A stretch of DNA of 64,000 nucleotides, taken from NCBI GenBank assembly GCA_021234155.1, contig JAJEKV010000084.1, positions 2,066,545 through 2,130,544 on the forward strand, in the 5' to 3' direction. Shown one piece after another: positions 40,931-53,244 of this stretch (position 1 is its first letter; the number at the start of each line of letters is the position of its first letter). Both the position numbers and the translations under genes were made by a program. The notes under the pieces were generated by a model. The model saw only the letters and a program-made list of their open reading frames with translations, was not told where the DNA came from and made no database searches. This stretch comes from Isoetes taiwanensis. Lineage: Eukaryota > Streptophyta > Lycopodiopsida > Isoetales > Isoetaceae.

Positions 40931-42260
40931 CCCCTAGGTTTTCAAAGATTATCCCAAGATTCCTCTAGATTTTTCAAGATTCCATGTAGATTCTCTTAGA
41001 TTTCCCAAAATTCTATAAAGATTCCCTAGAATCCCTAAGATTCTCTTGAGATTCCTCTAGATTCTCTAAGATCCTATGAAGATCCCCCTAGATTCCTCTA
41101 GGTTCCTAAAGATTTTATCAAGATTCCATTAGATTCCCTTACATTCTCAAAGATTTTCTCTTGAACCATGTAGATTCTCTTAGGTTTCCCAAGATTCTAT
41201 AAAGATTCCCCTAGAGTACCTAAGATTCTCTTGAGATTCCTCTAGATTCTCTAAGGTCATATGAAGATTCCCCTAGATTTTCCAAAATTGCACCAAGATT
41301 CCCATAGATACCCTAGATTCTTAAGATTCTATGGAGATTCTTCTAGATTTTATTAAGATTCCCTTAGATTCTCCAAGATTCTATCTAAATTCCCATATAT
41401 TCTTAAAGATTTTATGACAATTTCCTTAGATTCTCCTAGATTTTCATAGATTCTCTTAAGATTCCCTAAGATTCACCTAGATTCCCAAAGATTATCCCAT
41501 GATTCCTCTAGGTTCCCAAAGATTCTATGAAGATTCTCTTAGATTCTTCAAGATTCTATGAAGATTATCTTAGATTCTCTAAGATTCCATCAAGATTCCC
41601 TTAGATTTTCAAAATTTTTAGGAAGATTTCCCTAGATTCCCAAAGATTCTCTTAGATTCTTAATGTTCTACAAAGATTCCCTAAGATTCTTAAGATTCTA
41701 CAGAGATTCCCTTAGATTTTATTAAGATTCCCCAAGATTCTCCAAAATTCCATCTAGATTCCCATAGATTCTTAAAGATTTTATGAAGACTCCTTTAGAT
41801 TCTCCTAGATTCCCAAAGATTCATTTCAAATCCCCTAAGATTCTCTAAAGATTTCCCTAGATTCTAAAAGAATACCCCAAGATTTCTGTAGATTCTCCAA
41901 GATTCTATCAAAGATTCTTCTAGATTCTCTAAGATTCCTCTAGCTTCTTAAAGATTTTATCAAGATTCCCCTAGATTCCCAAAGAAACGCTTAAGATTCC
42001 TATAGATTCTCTTGAGATTCCTCTATTTCCCATAGATTCTATGAAGATTCCCCTAGAATTCCCAAGATTCCATCAAGATTCCTCTAGGCTCTTAAAGATT
42101 TTATCAAGATCCCCTTAGGTTCCTTTACATTCTCAGAGATGCTCTCTTGGGATTCCCATAGATTCTTTAAGATTCTTACAATCTGGATTCCCTAAGATCC
42201 TATAAAGATTCTCATAGATTCCCTCAGATTCCTTGAATCTCGAAGATTCTAAAAAGATTC
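40931..42260. repeat. AGATTC minisatellite, block 2 (duplicate of 39039-40340)
   Basis: The start CCCCTAGGTTTTCAAAGATT at 40931 equals 39039, and the order of variant units is preserved throughout with small indels. The unique flank TTAGTGCTCGGTCA..GTTGGCTG.AGTTGCGACAAAA follows both blocks. This is a block duplication of about 1.9 kb, not independent amplification. Confidence 0.9.
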
Positions 42261-42810
42261 TTAGTGCTCGGTCACGTTGGCTGTAGTTGCGACAAAATAG
42301 TGGCAAAGCACCACTCATTTGAAAGCTCTCGTCGAGAGAAGTCCAATGGCATGGGTCCCACCTTCATCCAACCCCTCTACTGCAAGCTATGTGCCTTTGA
42401 AAGCGATTAAACAAAAGGAAGCTTCCTAGAAAGTCCATTCATAAATGTTTTGCCACCTCATTACCTTTTTATTAATGAAAGTGCCACCTCACCTCCTTTT
42501 AAAAAAAAATCAATTTAGTATTAAAAAGTTAACTAGGATTTATGCTCACCTTTTGATCTAACGGTTGAGATCTGCTATACCATATCACCATTAAGGAACC
42601 TTCCTTACAAAAATCAAGGGCTACGATTTCGCCTTCCCCTTTGATCCGATGGTTCACAGATGGGGTGTATGCCCCCATGCATGACTCATGCATGCCCCCA
42701 TCAAAATCCAAGGGCTTAAGCTACGCCACCTCACCAACTTTTTATTCAAGGGCCAAGATCAAAGATTTATATATAATGTGCTATTTTGTAACCACCCCCA
42801 TGAATTTCTA

Positions 42811-42877
42811 TATGATATGATATGATATGATATGATATGATATGATATGATATGATATGATATGATATGATATGATA
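42811..42877. repeat. (TATGA)n microsatellite
   Basis: About 13 perfect TATGA units. Unlike the TATTC tracts it is not attached to a recognisable LINE 3' end. Confidence 0.9.
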
Positions 42878-43360
42878 TAATAACAGATCTATGTTTTAGG
42901 AATTGCCATTTTTACATCCATATCAAATACCCCTGGAACCCCCTGAATTGTGCTATATATGGATATCTCTAGTGACATCAGGGCCCTTGAAAGACCTAAA
43001 AATAGTTTGAAATGCTTTTAGAGGACTGAATTGAGCCTTGATAGCCCTACTAGCACATCTAAATAAGCTATTTATATATATTCCAATATTAAGCCCCAAG
43101 GATCTTAAGAGCTTATGCAAGGTAAATTTTAGTGATGAGAGCATAGTTATTAGAACAAAGCTAGAAACATGATTCCCATTCTGGAACTAGTTCCCAGGGG
43201 CTGAAAGTTCCTGGAACTCCTAGGGGAATTCATGTTTGGGGTCTTACTAGAAATCCGTTGCGAAAGGAGTTCCGACCATATGAGAACTTCGTTCCTAGTA
43301 TGAAATTTATAAGACCCCAATTTTGCCTAGTTCTAATGGTCTAAAAGAGTCAAACCCCTA
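42878..43360. other. Non-coding stretch
   Basis: No gene seen. A phrase of the type GGAACT...TTCC recurs at 43185-43250. Confidence 0.4.
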
Positions 43361-43365
43361 TTTTT

Positions 43366-43578
43366 TTGCCCAAACATCTCTTTAGCCCTGCGCTTATTGT
43401 TGCTGCCGGATTTTACATTCAACGATACCGCAACTGGACTATACCTTCACGACGTCTATGGTTTGTTGCTTGCCTTGTTGCGAGTTTTACCTTCACAGCA
43501 GCTACAGCTCAGGAGCAGAGCGATGGGGTAATGCCCACCTGGCTTGATGCAACCTTGGAAGAGCTTACTGATGTGGTA
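43366..43578 (+). CDS. Exon-like ORF with hydrophobic segment (unidentified)
   Basis: Encodes SPALIVAAGFYIQRYRNW and a hydrophobic stretch LWFVACLVASFTFTAATAQ resembling a signal anchor or signal peptide, then WLDATLEELTDV followed by a donor-like GTG|GTAAGC at 43575. The rest of the frame (to 43629) would then be intronic. No second exon was found, so this may be a gene remnant. Confidence 0.3.
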
Positions 43579-43860
43579 AGCTTCGTCAAGCTATGTTCTG
43601 AATTGCAAGTATTGAGATGGACGAGTTAGAAATTCTTAGTTACCTAGATGGGATGAGCGCAAGTTTTGGACTTGTGGAACAAGCTGGCAATGACCTAAGA
43701 GATTGAATATTTCATGGATCAAAAGTATAAGTATGTTAACAAACTGAAAAATGTTGCAAATTTCAAAAGTAGTGCTACGGAGTAATTCTGAGCAATTTTT
43801 TTAATTCTGAGTGTTCTATGATGATTCTTAAGCAAAAACAACTTTGAAACATTGAATGTT

Positions 43861-45720
43861 GGTTGGATTTCAAATTTAGATGTCGGTTGTTAGGGCGCAG
43901 TAGGGCGGCGGCGGCGGCGGCCGCCCGAGCAGAGGTTTTTTCTTCGATTCTAAGGCGAGGCTGGAGGTGCAGCGCATCCTTGCAACCATGATGATTATGC
44001 TCTCTTGTTGCTGGTAATCTGTGTGGTTTCATTTATGTCTTAGAACAGATTTGGATGTGGAAAAATAAGGCCGATATCTTCGCTTTTATCTCTGTTCTTG
44101 GTTTATTTAAGCCATAGTGTAGATCAGATTTCTTGTTGATGAAGGGACCAGCATTTTTCTGGACGTAATATTGGATGATGTCTGTCGTAGTGCATATAGC
44201 CAGGTCTTCATAATGGATGTGTGGAGCTTATGTTATGGTGATTGCCATGGCATTCTGCAGACCCTATCCGGTATCCATAAAGGTTTTATGCACCTGCTTG
44301 GTAAATGCTGCTCTCATCTTTCAGTCTCAGGCTTTGGTTCAGAAGGCTCTGTCATTAGCTGTGATATCATATTAGAATCTACCCGCACCACTACGGTATG
44401 GGCCTGCACTCATTGTAGGGTCCTGGTTGGTTCAGTTGTGATGCTTATAGCTGGTAAATGGTGGTGACTTCGATATTGATATGGGTGAAAGCATTTAGAG
44501 GCTTAGGTATTGCTAGAGCAGTTTTGGTTAAGTTGTTTTGAAGCCCTGTGTTTTTGTGGGGCTCCTCCTGTATGGTTCTTGTTTGGTGGCATACTTTAAG
44601 ATTTTCTTACAGATTGGCAGTTTTAGTATTAAGTTTGTCTTTGCATTTTCGTTTGGCTGGTGCTTTTCCTACTCTTGCAAAAGCAGCATAGGATCTGATG
44701 GGCTTTGAATTTATTAAGCCGGCATTTGAAGCTTATCTATTCTATGTGGATGAACCTTTGTGCAAGTAATCATTTTGCGCAGGATTTACAAGAAAATATT
44801 TTGGTGGGGAACTTCATATTGTAAATCATGTTTTAGATGATGGTAAGTTCTATCCAGGTGTAGATGCAGTGATGAATTTGGCATTGACACTCTAAGTTTG
44901 AGTTAGATCATTAAAGTTTTGCTTACATTTCAAGACTATCTTTGAAGTAACTATTGCTTTACAAGGGTGTTGAGATAGGCACTGTGCTCTCTGTCGGCCG
45001 AGTGAGAAGCTCTATGTGAGATTTCTATAATCCATTATCTCTAAAATGGCTACCTGTAGTATTAGGGGACGGGAGGCCCCTGATATATGCGCTTATGGCT
45101 CTAGGGGTGACACCACGAGGGCTAGATATATATGAGTTAGTTTTGGCACTTCGATTTGCACGAGGTGATGGTTAGAGAAGAGGTAGAGCAAAGGCTCCCA
45201 TAGTACCTGGCTGTCACTTGAAGCTGCTATATCCGGGGAGAAGCTTCATCAGGATCATGAGTCAGAATTGATGGCTTGCCAAGGCTGTTCTACTGCCAGT
45301 GATGATTGGAATTATTTCATAGAGTTTGGACTTACAGTGCAATAGCTTAGGGCCGGTTTTTTTTTAGGTTAGTGGGGGATGATGGTGGTTACATAAGTAG
45401 CTGATTGTAGGAAATTGAGGAATTATCTTCCATAGTACTTGGTTGTTGGGAAGAGGCTGTGGCCATTGCTATAGTACTTTCTGGAAAAGTGGTGGCCCCC
45501 ATAGTACTAATGAGCAAGGAAGAGGTTGAGAGAATAGAATAGAATAGAATATGATTTTATCGTCCACGGAGACCAACTGGCCTATGGACCCAAGTACAAA
45601 GAAAGAGCAGCAGGCGTATTAGAGAGCTCCAATAAAGTACTGCATTAGCTGGTTGTGTATCTTTCTGTGCTCTTCACTAAATGGGTGAATAAGGGCTTAT
45701 GTACCATTTAATTTCTTACC

Positions 45721-45751
<31 letters not shown>
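43861..45751 (+). mobile_element. Retrocopy of a transcript with poly(A) and target duplication
   Basis: A 1.9-kb insert that ends in a ~30-base A-tract (45723-45754) and is flanked by AAACATTGAATGTT (43847-43860 and 45752-45765). Its 5' end is GC-rich (GGGCGGCGGCGGCGGCGGCC), like a plant 5' UTR. It has no long ORF. Near its 3' end it carries an inverted LINE-B 3' fragment. A retroposed non-coding or decayed transcript is the best explanation. Confidence 0.7.
45532..45626 (-). mobile_element. LINE-B 3' end fragment (inverted) within the retrocopy
   Basis: Minus-strand copy of the LINE-B terminus: a short AGAAT run (the complement of the TATTC tail) then ATCGTCCACGGAGACCAACTGG and CCTATGGACCCAAG, matching the block before the tails at 11760 and 38090. 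Confidence 0.85.
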
Positions 45752-45755
<4 letters not shown>

Positions 45756-46069
45756 ATTGAATGTTAGAATTTGAAAAGAATCCCAAGAAGTTCCATTCCA
45801 TGTAAGCATAGATGAGAGACATATAATGTCAATCTAGCATGTTTTATTTGCATGTGTTGGCATTGTTACCACACTCAAAATTTTGAGGTAAATGTTCGTT
45901 CTTACATAAGGAGGATCTACAGTCACACATGACACATGCATCAAACCCCATGGAAAACTAAATAAATATGGTTAACTTCCACAAGATCAAAAAAGGCGTA
46001 AGGTTGCATTTTGAGCTTGAACAAAATGTACAGAATTTGCATTATTTACAAAAAGTTTACAAGGGGGTG

Positions 46070-46164
46070 TCACAACTTTCGTTCATGTGGTTGGATATTG
46101 AAGGCCGAGAAACTCAAAAACTTGACGTTCTGTTTTGCATGGAACACCTGCGTCTCTTTGGCTC
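46070..46164 (-). pseudogene. Tandem duplicate of the last POLL exon, degenerate
   Basis: About 141 bp downstream of the true last exon (46309-46211) lies a second copy reading AGVPCKTERQVFEFLGL, which then diverges by a 2-bp deletion and ends QYPTT-stop instead of PHERNL. Its acceptor region is altered. It could serve as an alternative terminal exon but is more likely a relic. Confidence 0.85.
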
Positions 46165-46210
46165 ATACTATAGTACATCTAAAATATACACACAAAAAAT
46201 TTTACAAGTA

Positions 46211-49200
46211 TCACAAGTTTCGTTCATGTGGCTGGAGATACGGAAGGCCGAGAAACTCAAAAACTTCGCGTTCTGTTTTGCATGGAACACCTGCATCTCT
46301 GTTGGCTTCCTGCTCGAACCAATATGGTCATTTTCAGTTTTAAATCAAATAATGTTAAGAGTTTTGAAAAATAACGTAGAATGAGTTAACCTTATGGCCC
46401 GCTGCATCACGGGTGAATGGATATAGTCCGTGATCATCAAGCTTGTATCCTTTTGATTCGGCCATTAGTCTTAGCCTGGAAAGAATCGAAAGGCAAGCAT
46501 AATCGTAATGGTTACATTTTTGTGAATCAATAACCTTTCCTAGCTGTTACTATAGCTGCACAGGCAAGCTTTTTATCAGTAGGACTTCAGCATGACATAG
46601 CTCCTATTTAGGTAGTTCCATCTGGGACAAAAATGCAAGATGGCAGGGCATGTGGGTTCATAGTAGGTGCTAGATGCACGGCAGATAGTCGCCGGATGTC
46701 TACAATTTACATTGGCATTGTATCCCCGTACTTTTAACGGACACAAAATTTTGTGTCATTAATAAACTTACCGCCTGTTTAAAACATCATTTCCTGTCCA
46801 GGCAATAAGACCAAAAGGATACTGGTCCAGAGGATAAACCTATAAAACAGATCAGCGTATCATTGTTAATATCCATGTACATTAACCGCTTGATAGCTTA
46901 TCAACCACGCTACATTTTAACCTTAAAATCTATGCGATGACGTTGCTGCCTTCCAGGATATTTGCAGAGTCCATAGTAGGTATCCACCCCATGGCCAGAC
47001 TCCTGGGTTAGAACTGGTCTTCATTATACTTGAAGACAATGCTAGTATGCAACAAAGGATAAAAGGCAAAATACCTTAATGCTGTGATCAACACTTACAA
47101 CCAAGTCCTCAGTAAGGAAATCAACTTCTTTTAAACGCTCAACAAGTTTCCGAAGAAAACCCTTATGACTGGGGAACAAACGACCATGAACGGATTAATA
47201 ATACTAACATCATGGATGAATCTGACTGAATAAAATACTATACATGGTTTTGTCCTGCTAGTCTTCTTATAATGATGTTTTCTTTCTTCCTAAATTCTAA
47301 GTTTGGCAAGCATCCGTCTAATACCATTCCATTTGATTCCTTTGGGGCAGATGCCAAAGCTCCAAAAGAGCAAGCTCTAACAGATGCCCAACATTTGTTT
47401 ATAAATACTATCAACAATTAACTACCTATTGAGTAAATATCTGAAAGCACAATAGAATAATCATCAGCTTATATATGGAGACCTAAGGAATTTCTGACTG
47501 TTATTTGAGCACCATGTTACAACAATGGAAATACAACCAAGCATATCAGGATAGGATACTGGTAATTCTGGATTGTAAGATTCTAAAAGATGACATCTAT
47601 ACTGGACAAGTTCTAGGCCTACCTTCGACCATCTGGATGAGTAACAACCATGTCCATATCCCCTGAAAATGCTTTCCCTCTCCGGTAAGATCCACCACAT
47701 AAAACGTTTATCTGCAACGTGAACCACCGTATCTTCAGTTTTAGGAACTCGCAGAATGTTTAAAGAAATTTAAAGTTAAATTATATTTCAGTCATTACCA
47801 AATGCATCTCCCAGAGGTACAAATAAAGCAGTCAGAAGCCACATCGAATCATTATACCCATATTACGTCCCCTCTATACGTTCTAAATTTCTATATAACA
47901 TCTGTAAGCTATTCAGATATTGCATGTTAATTTAAGAGAATTTTAGTTGGCATTCAAATTTGACAGGTGATGCACAGACTCAATCATATCTCTAACCAAC
48001 CTTCTAACCTACACCCAAGTTCCCATCTGCAAACTCTATCCAAATTTTGTTAAAGGAATGAACTTCTACCTCACAACAAATGTTCTTGTATTAATTTTGA
48101 GGTGCTTAACCTGAATAAGCCTTGTTGGCCCCCAATTCAAACATCACAAATATAGGTCCCAGCTGCTCGGGAAACTTGATAAGGAAGACCCTAGAAATAT
48201 TTGTTTCTCCTTACAGTGCTCACAGTTGCCAGAAAGGATCTTGAAACCCTCGCATTTTCAGCTGCCATTTCCACCCCATATTATCACTTCACTTTCCCCC
48301 TTAAGAGTACACATTTAAACACATTTTTCTGTGTTTGTAATGATTCTCAATGTTCATAGGAGACTTTCTAACCATGTCACGTGCTTCTGGCTTTAATAAA
48401 CTAGACATCACTGTATGGAATTGGTATCTGGCTTGAAGACAAGTCTGCAAATGTGTTAGAAGCAGGTAAGTGTCATTGCAGAAGATGGAAAATTGGGTAC
48501 ATCAACAGATCTTAAAGCCTGATATATATTGTTCTATGCACGTGAGTGGTTAAACAAACAATACGGCTTCTGACAACAGAATGAACCGCCCTTAAATTTC
48601 TTTTCAAATTTTGAAACTGAACCATAAAAAGCAATTCAGGTAGGGAATCTAAGCATACATCAGGAGAAATCTCTGCTGCAACTTTTTGAATTAGCATTTC
48701 CATTTCCTTAACCTGAAATGAAATGCAAGTTATGTATCCAATACGTGCACCACTCCATAGAAAAATAATGGATAGAATACTTTACCTCATTCCTTGGTAT
48801 TTTTTTCTTCATGTCATCATGATAAAGTATCCCCAACCTCTGACTCTCGGTTAATGTATTGTCGTGTAGTAAGTCCTCAAGAGTCCTATGGCCTTTGTCG
48901 TAAAACTTTTGTGCAATGCTTGGACCAATGCCCCATACAGAGCTGAAAAGAGCTAGGACTTGCACCTGTCAATGAATTCAAACGAAATCATCCTTTTGAT
49001 TAATCGCACTAGGTGGGTGAACAAGAATTCCCTAGCATATAACACAGCAAGTTCTCTCTCTTGACTATTTACGCATATCCACAAATGGAAGTCTTGAATA
49101 TGTAATTTGATTGACTGTCTGTATAAATTTAAAATATACTGTTCTTTGAATTCACCTAGCACTTTTTTATCTGAGAAGTCTGACTCCTTGGGCCATGTCG

Positions 49201-50690
49201 GTTTCAACTGACTGCATACCTAAGGCGATTTCCTACTATACAGAATTGAGAAGAAAAATGGGAATCAATGATACTACCTTGGAATCATTTTTCAGATGCT
49301 CCAATCTAGAAAGCTTGCCAGTCTCAAGTATTTCCTGAATCTGCCAAGCAAATAATCACTATAAGAGGCTTGATTTAACTTTTTAACATCCAAGTTCTAA
49401 CATATGATGTCAGCAATAAGACACTTGTTTTCATAAAAGGAAGCAATATTGCAAATGCATTTACCTGGTTTTGCAATGATTTTCCAATGGTTGGTAAACC
49501 TTTGACCTGATCTACACTTGTGATCTTAGACGGAAACTTTTCCAACACAGATAATGCTTTATAATAGCTGAACGATCTTCTATTGTCTCCCAATGCTGTA
49601 AGGTTATGTAAATTACCACTTAGATACAAAAAATGCAGAAAAACTATATATAATCGATTTCTCTAAAGAGGAATTACAACTTAGATACAAAAAATGCAGA
49701 AAAAAACTATATAATCGATGTCTCTAGAAAGTAAAACTACCTTACCATCCTTATATATGTTCTTCAATTCTTCAAATGACTCTGTGATATTTTTATTTAA
49801 GTTCGGAGGATTGTAGGTGGCCTGCAAGGTGTACTTTATCAGAGAGGCTAACGGGATGGCAATTCCTGGAAACAACCGTCAAACTTGCCTCAATGTTTGG
49901 ATAAGATATGTCCTCCTTCCCATCAGTATAGTTACCAGTTGATTTATGGCCAACAACACTGAAATTTGCTTCTCTTTGAATAACATCCATCCATTTATCT
50001 GTTTTTTGTCGCTTTAAACCATTTGAAGCTGCCTTGTCTGGGCTAGGACTTTTTCTCTTGGTAGAACCTAACGGATTAGTTTCAGCCTTATGTTCCCCAT
50101 CAGAAACCGTTGAATCACTGAGTTCCCACGAAGATGCTGGGCTGTAGTCTGGCTTCCCAAGCTGGAGAAAATAAGGTTCTGTACGTAGGCAAGATGCTGC
50201 TTTTAGGGAATCCTCAATCCATTTGTACCTCAAGAATAACTAACATAGCTGGATTAGATTATCCATGATGATTAACTTTAGTATCTAACAAAAAGAAAGC
50301 AGTATTATACCACTTTTAAATCTGCAAGTTTCTTTATCCTACGTTGACCAATACGATCCAATAAGCTCTGTGTATCTCTGGCAAAAACATGAGTGAGTCT
50401 TTTTGAAAGGTGACTCTCAACTTTGGCCCCCATTTGTTTCAGCTTGTCCTTCCAGACCTGCAACAAAGCATCACACTGGGAATGAAACAAAATGTGGATC
50501 GACCTTAGAATAAATATCGACCAGTTTGAACAGAAAGCTAGAGCCAAAAATATTTCAAAATAAGAGTAAATGATTTGTGATTAATTACCTTGAGACGAAT
50601 TGGCGACACTCCGGCCTCCACAAAAAATGCAGTGACTCCATCAAATCTAAGAGGGGGTTTAGAAACTTGTTCATCGGACGACTTCTCCAT
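46211..50690 (-). CDS. POLL: DNA polymerase lambda (family X), 14 exons, 539 aa
   Basis: Exons (minus strand): 50690-50589, 50457-50311, 50239-49889, 49821-49746, 49595-49465, 49340-49278, 48965-48786, 48712-48659, 47711-47623, 47168-47075, 47002-46922, 46839-46772, 46475-46391, 46309-46211; total 1620 nt with all phases consistent. Domains: BRCT (~12-100; VWKDKLKQMGAKVESHLSKR, RYKWIEDSL), Ser/Lys-rich linker (~105-200), lyase domain with HhH (~201-300; LPTIGKSLQN), fingers (FSSVWGIGPSIAQKFYDKG), palm GGSYRRGK and GDMDMVV (Asp386, Asp388) and RIDFK (Asp454), thumb to PHERNL. It fills short gaps in base-excision and end-joining repair in the nucleus. Intron 3 has a GC donor (GAG|GCAAGT). No disruption seen. 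Confidence 0.95.
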
Positions 50691-50935
50691 ATCCAAGTAT
50701 AAAGGCTGTAATCCCCACCATGTCTGAATTAAAAATCTGGTCCGACACTTGGATTCTCAAAAAACGAACATCTGCAGCAAATGCACGTAGATCGTCGTTT
50801 ATGCAGTCTTTTTATTTTCAAAGGATTATTTTCGGTTGTTCAGCATACAATTTATACTATTGCCCTATCGACTTCCTACAATGGTGCCACTTCCTACAAT
50901 ACTGCCACTTCTTCATGATTATCTTCAATGATTGA

Positions 50936-51470
50936 AGAATTGAATTGATTTGAATAATTTTTATCGTCCAGGGAGGCCAATTGGCCTATGAGACTAATAC
51001 AAAACACAGCAGGGACCAATACAAGAGCACAGCAGGCATATTGCTGTCCGGGTTAAAAAACCCCGCCCCGAAGGGTTTTCGAGAGAAAAATCGTGGCAAC
51101 AATAAGACTGCTGACAAGTTGTACAAATATATATATGCATACATCATCAAGTATTTCGTGCCCATCAAGTGGTTGTCCAGGGCATATATAAGCCCTCAGA
51201 TCCATTAACTCCTGAATGTATGATCCCATTGAGTGCACTGAGGTCATGCGCAGTATCATGTGTAGCGGTTGGTCTGGCCTGACCAAGACAGTGTAGTGTC
51301 CCCGAATCTGATTATATGTCGAGTAGCTCTGAAAAGTGTGGCATTCATCCTCAATGGCTCCCATCTTGCAGCACTGACAAAATCTATCCTGGCATGGCTC
51401 CCCAATCCTCCTGCCTGTCTAACTAATTTTTTCGAGGATATCTCACCATGCAGGTTTGATGCATGCATCC
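50936..51470 (-). mobile_element. LINE-B 3' fragment (inverted, 5' truncated)
   Basis: Starts (plus strand) with an A/T-rich degenerate tail and ATCGTCCAGGGAGGCCAATTGG, then the conserved 3' UTR stem (CCCCGCCCCGAAGGGTTTTCG at about 51061) and the ORF2 C-terminus, whose minus-strand frames contain ARIDFVSAARWEPLRM and GAIEDECHTFQSY. Collinear with 11.34-11.76 kb and 37.7-38.09 kb. It lies just upstream of the POLL start. Confidence 0.8.
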
Positions 51471-51479
51471 TAAGTTATA

Positions 51480-52480
51480 GGGGTTCTTTCCATAAGTGCA
51501 GGATAATTGAGCCATTTTGCGAAAGCTACTTGCAACAAGTTCATGCACTTTTAGTGGAGCACCCCATTTTTTGAGGTCTTTTGGTATTTTACCTAAAAAT
51601 GGGACTTTGCAAATGCCAAGTATTTTCCCTTTTCTTTTTGCTATGACCATAAAGCTTTTCTTGAAGACATTAAATAGAGAGGTAAAAGATCGACTCGCTG
51701 TTGCGTACTATATACAAGCGCTAGATCAATTGAACTTGAGAACAAGATTGAACTAAGAATATTAGATATATAAAGCATAGAACAACCAAACAGCAAGGAT
51801 CCCCATACAATGGAAAATAAACCTTATATATGCATCAAATCTTTAACTGGCATTGTCTCGTTGTCCACCTGCCCTATACACCATTGTACAATGTCAATCA
51901 TCTCCCAAGTATTGTAGCTAGCCCAGACGATTGTTAACATCTATGAACACAAATGTCAGGTAGATAGTGGTCTTCAAAAAGTAGGCCATTCTGTTGTCCA
52001 TCCATGTTCACCTCCTGCTCATCTAGCATGCATCCTGCTTTTTAGTTCATTTCCTTTTTAGATGCGCAATTCAGGTGATGGGTGCGCGGTTTCAAGCAGA
52101 CGTGAGCAAGAAGGCAAACAAGGAATGCGGTCTGATGCCCTGTTGCAAAAAGAAATAACTTATCTATTAGATTCCCAGCCATAACCTGTATTGTACGAGA
52201 AGTAGGGTTGTTTATAATGGCCTAAGGATCCTTGTATGTTATATAAGCAGGCAAGAATAGAAGGATAGAAAGCGATTGGTGCTTTCATATTATACCTCAT
52301 ATTTTGAAGCCTGTTTGAATTGAGCGTTAGGGTGAGATTCCACACAGCGGTGGGTGGCATACTGGAACTTCCAACTCCCAGCCCTCATCACCCGTTAGTT
52401 ACAGCAGCATTTATGGCAATTACACATTAAACCGAGCCTAATCCCAAACCTAAACTGCCGCTCTTAGTTGTCGATAATGG
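51480..52480. other. Non-coding stretch
   Basis: No supportable gene or element. Short open frames lack recognisable motifs. Confidence 0.5.
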
Positions 52481-52482
52481 AA

Positions 52483-52625
52483 TCTGTGATGACATATGGA
52501 TATTCATACGATATGCGTATTCTGCCCATGTGTACAAAAGATGGTCGTCACATGGATGCAAAAGGGTAATTGCGCAAAGCATGATTTGAACTTACAACCC
52601 TCCAGTTGCGAACCATCCATCTTTG
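52483..52625. repeat. LTR- or SINE-like fragment with tRNA-like box
   Basis: Homologous to 61582-61725: TGTGATGACATATGGATATTCAT, then GTGTACAAAAGATGGTCGTCA and GATTTGAACTTACAACC. The latter is the complement of a tRNA T-arm-like B box. At 61582 it follows the chromovirus end, so it may be the start of an LTR; the tRNA-like piece would alternatively indicate a SINE on the minus strand. Confidence 0.5.
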
Positions 52626-52769
52626 CCAAGTGCACTACCAATACTTATTGAAGACATCCTCATATCTTTTTTATATGTAGGGCCGATTCCAGGAGGGTCT
52701 AGAATATTCTAGATCCTACAAGCATGCACTACAACCCCAACATTTGGTCCACAGCTGAAAACAACAGTA

Positions 52770-53010
52770 AAAACAAAATACGGATTGTTTTTTTGAAGAT
52801 TTGAAAAAAACCTACACGTAGTTATACGGAAGTGTGGTTTTTAAAAAATATGATGTAGTTTTTCTTAGGGAGCCGTACCTTTTTTTTTTAAGAATGTGTG
52901 GTTTCTTAAGGAGGCCGTATGGTTTTTTGAAGGGATGTTTTTTTTAAGGTGTTGTTTTCTAAGATGGTGTTTTTTTGAGGTGTGGTTTTTTATGGTTTTC
53001 TAAGAATCCA
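52770..53010. repeat. T-rich degenerate repeat (GTGTGGTTTTTT words)
   Basis: A short tract in which GTGTGGTTTTT, GATGTAGTTTTT and GTGTTTTTT words recur every 20-40 bases. Related ACCATGTGTTGTTTTTG/CACACAAAAATTAC words appear at 59040-59520. No gene. Confidence 0.5.
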
Positions 53011-53244
53011 TGTATGACCAAGTTGTCCACATGCCATTACTGCCACAAAATGGCGGCATAAAAGAGTTGTATACATGCTTGACACACTCACTAGCATTTG
53101 ACTTCATACATGTGTGTGTGAGCTTGTAGAGCATGAAACTTGAAGACATCCATCACTTGGCAACTTGTAGAAGACATATTGATACGAAGAACCAAAGATA
53201 GACACTAGTTTGGCATTATGTAGGCATTTCTTGAAGGACTCAAA

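Noticed and set aside
44171-44467. 98-codon ORF within the retrocopy as a protein gene
   Set aside because: No motif and no continuity on either side; composition resembles untranslated sequence.
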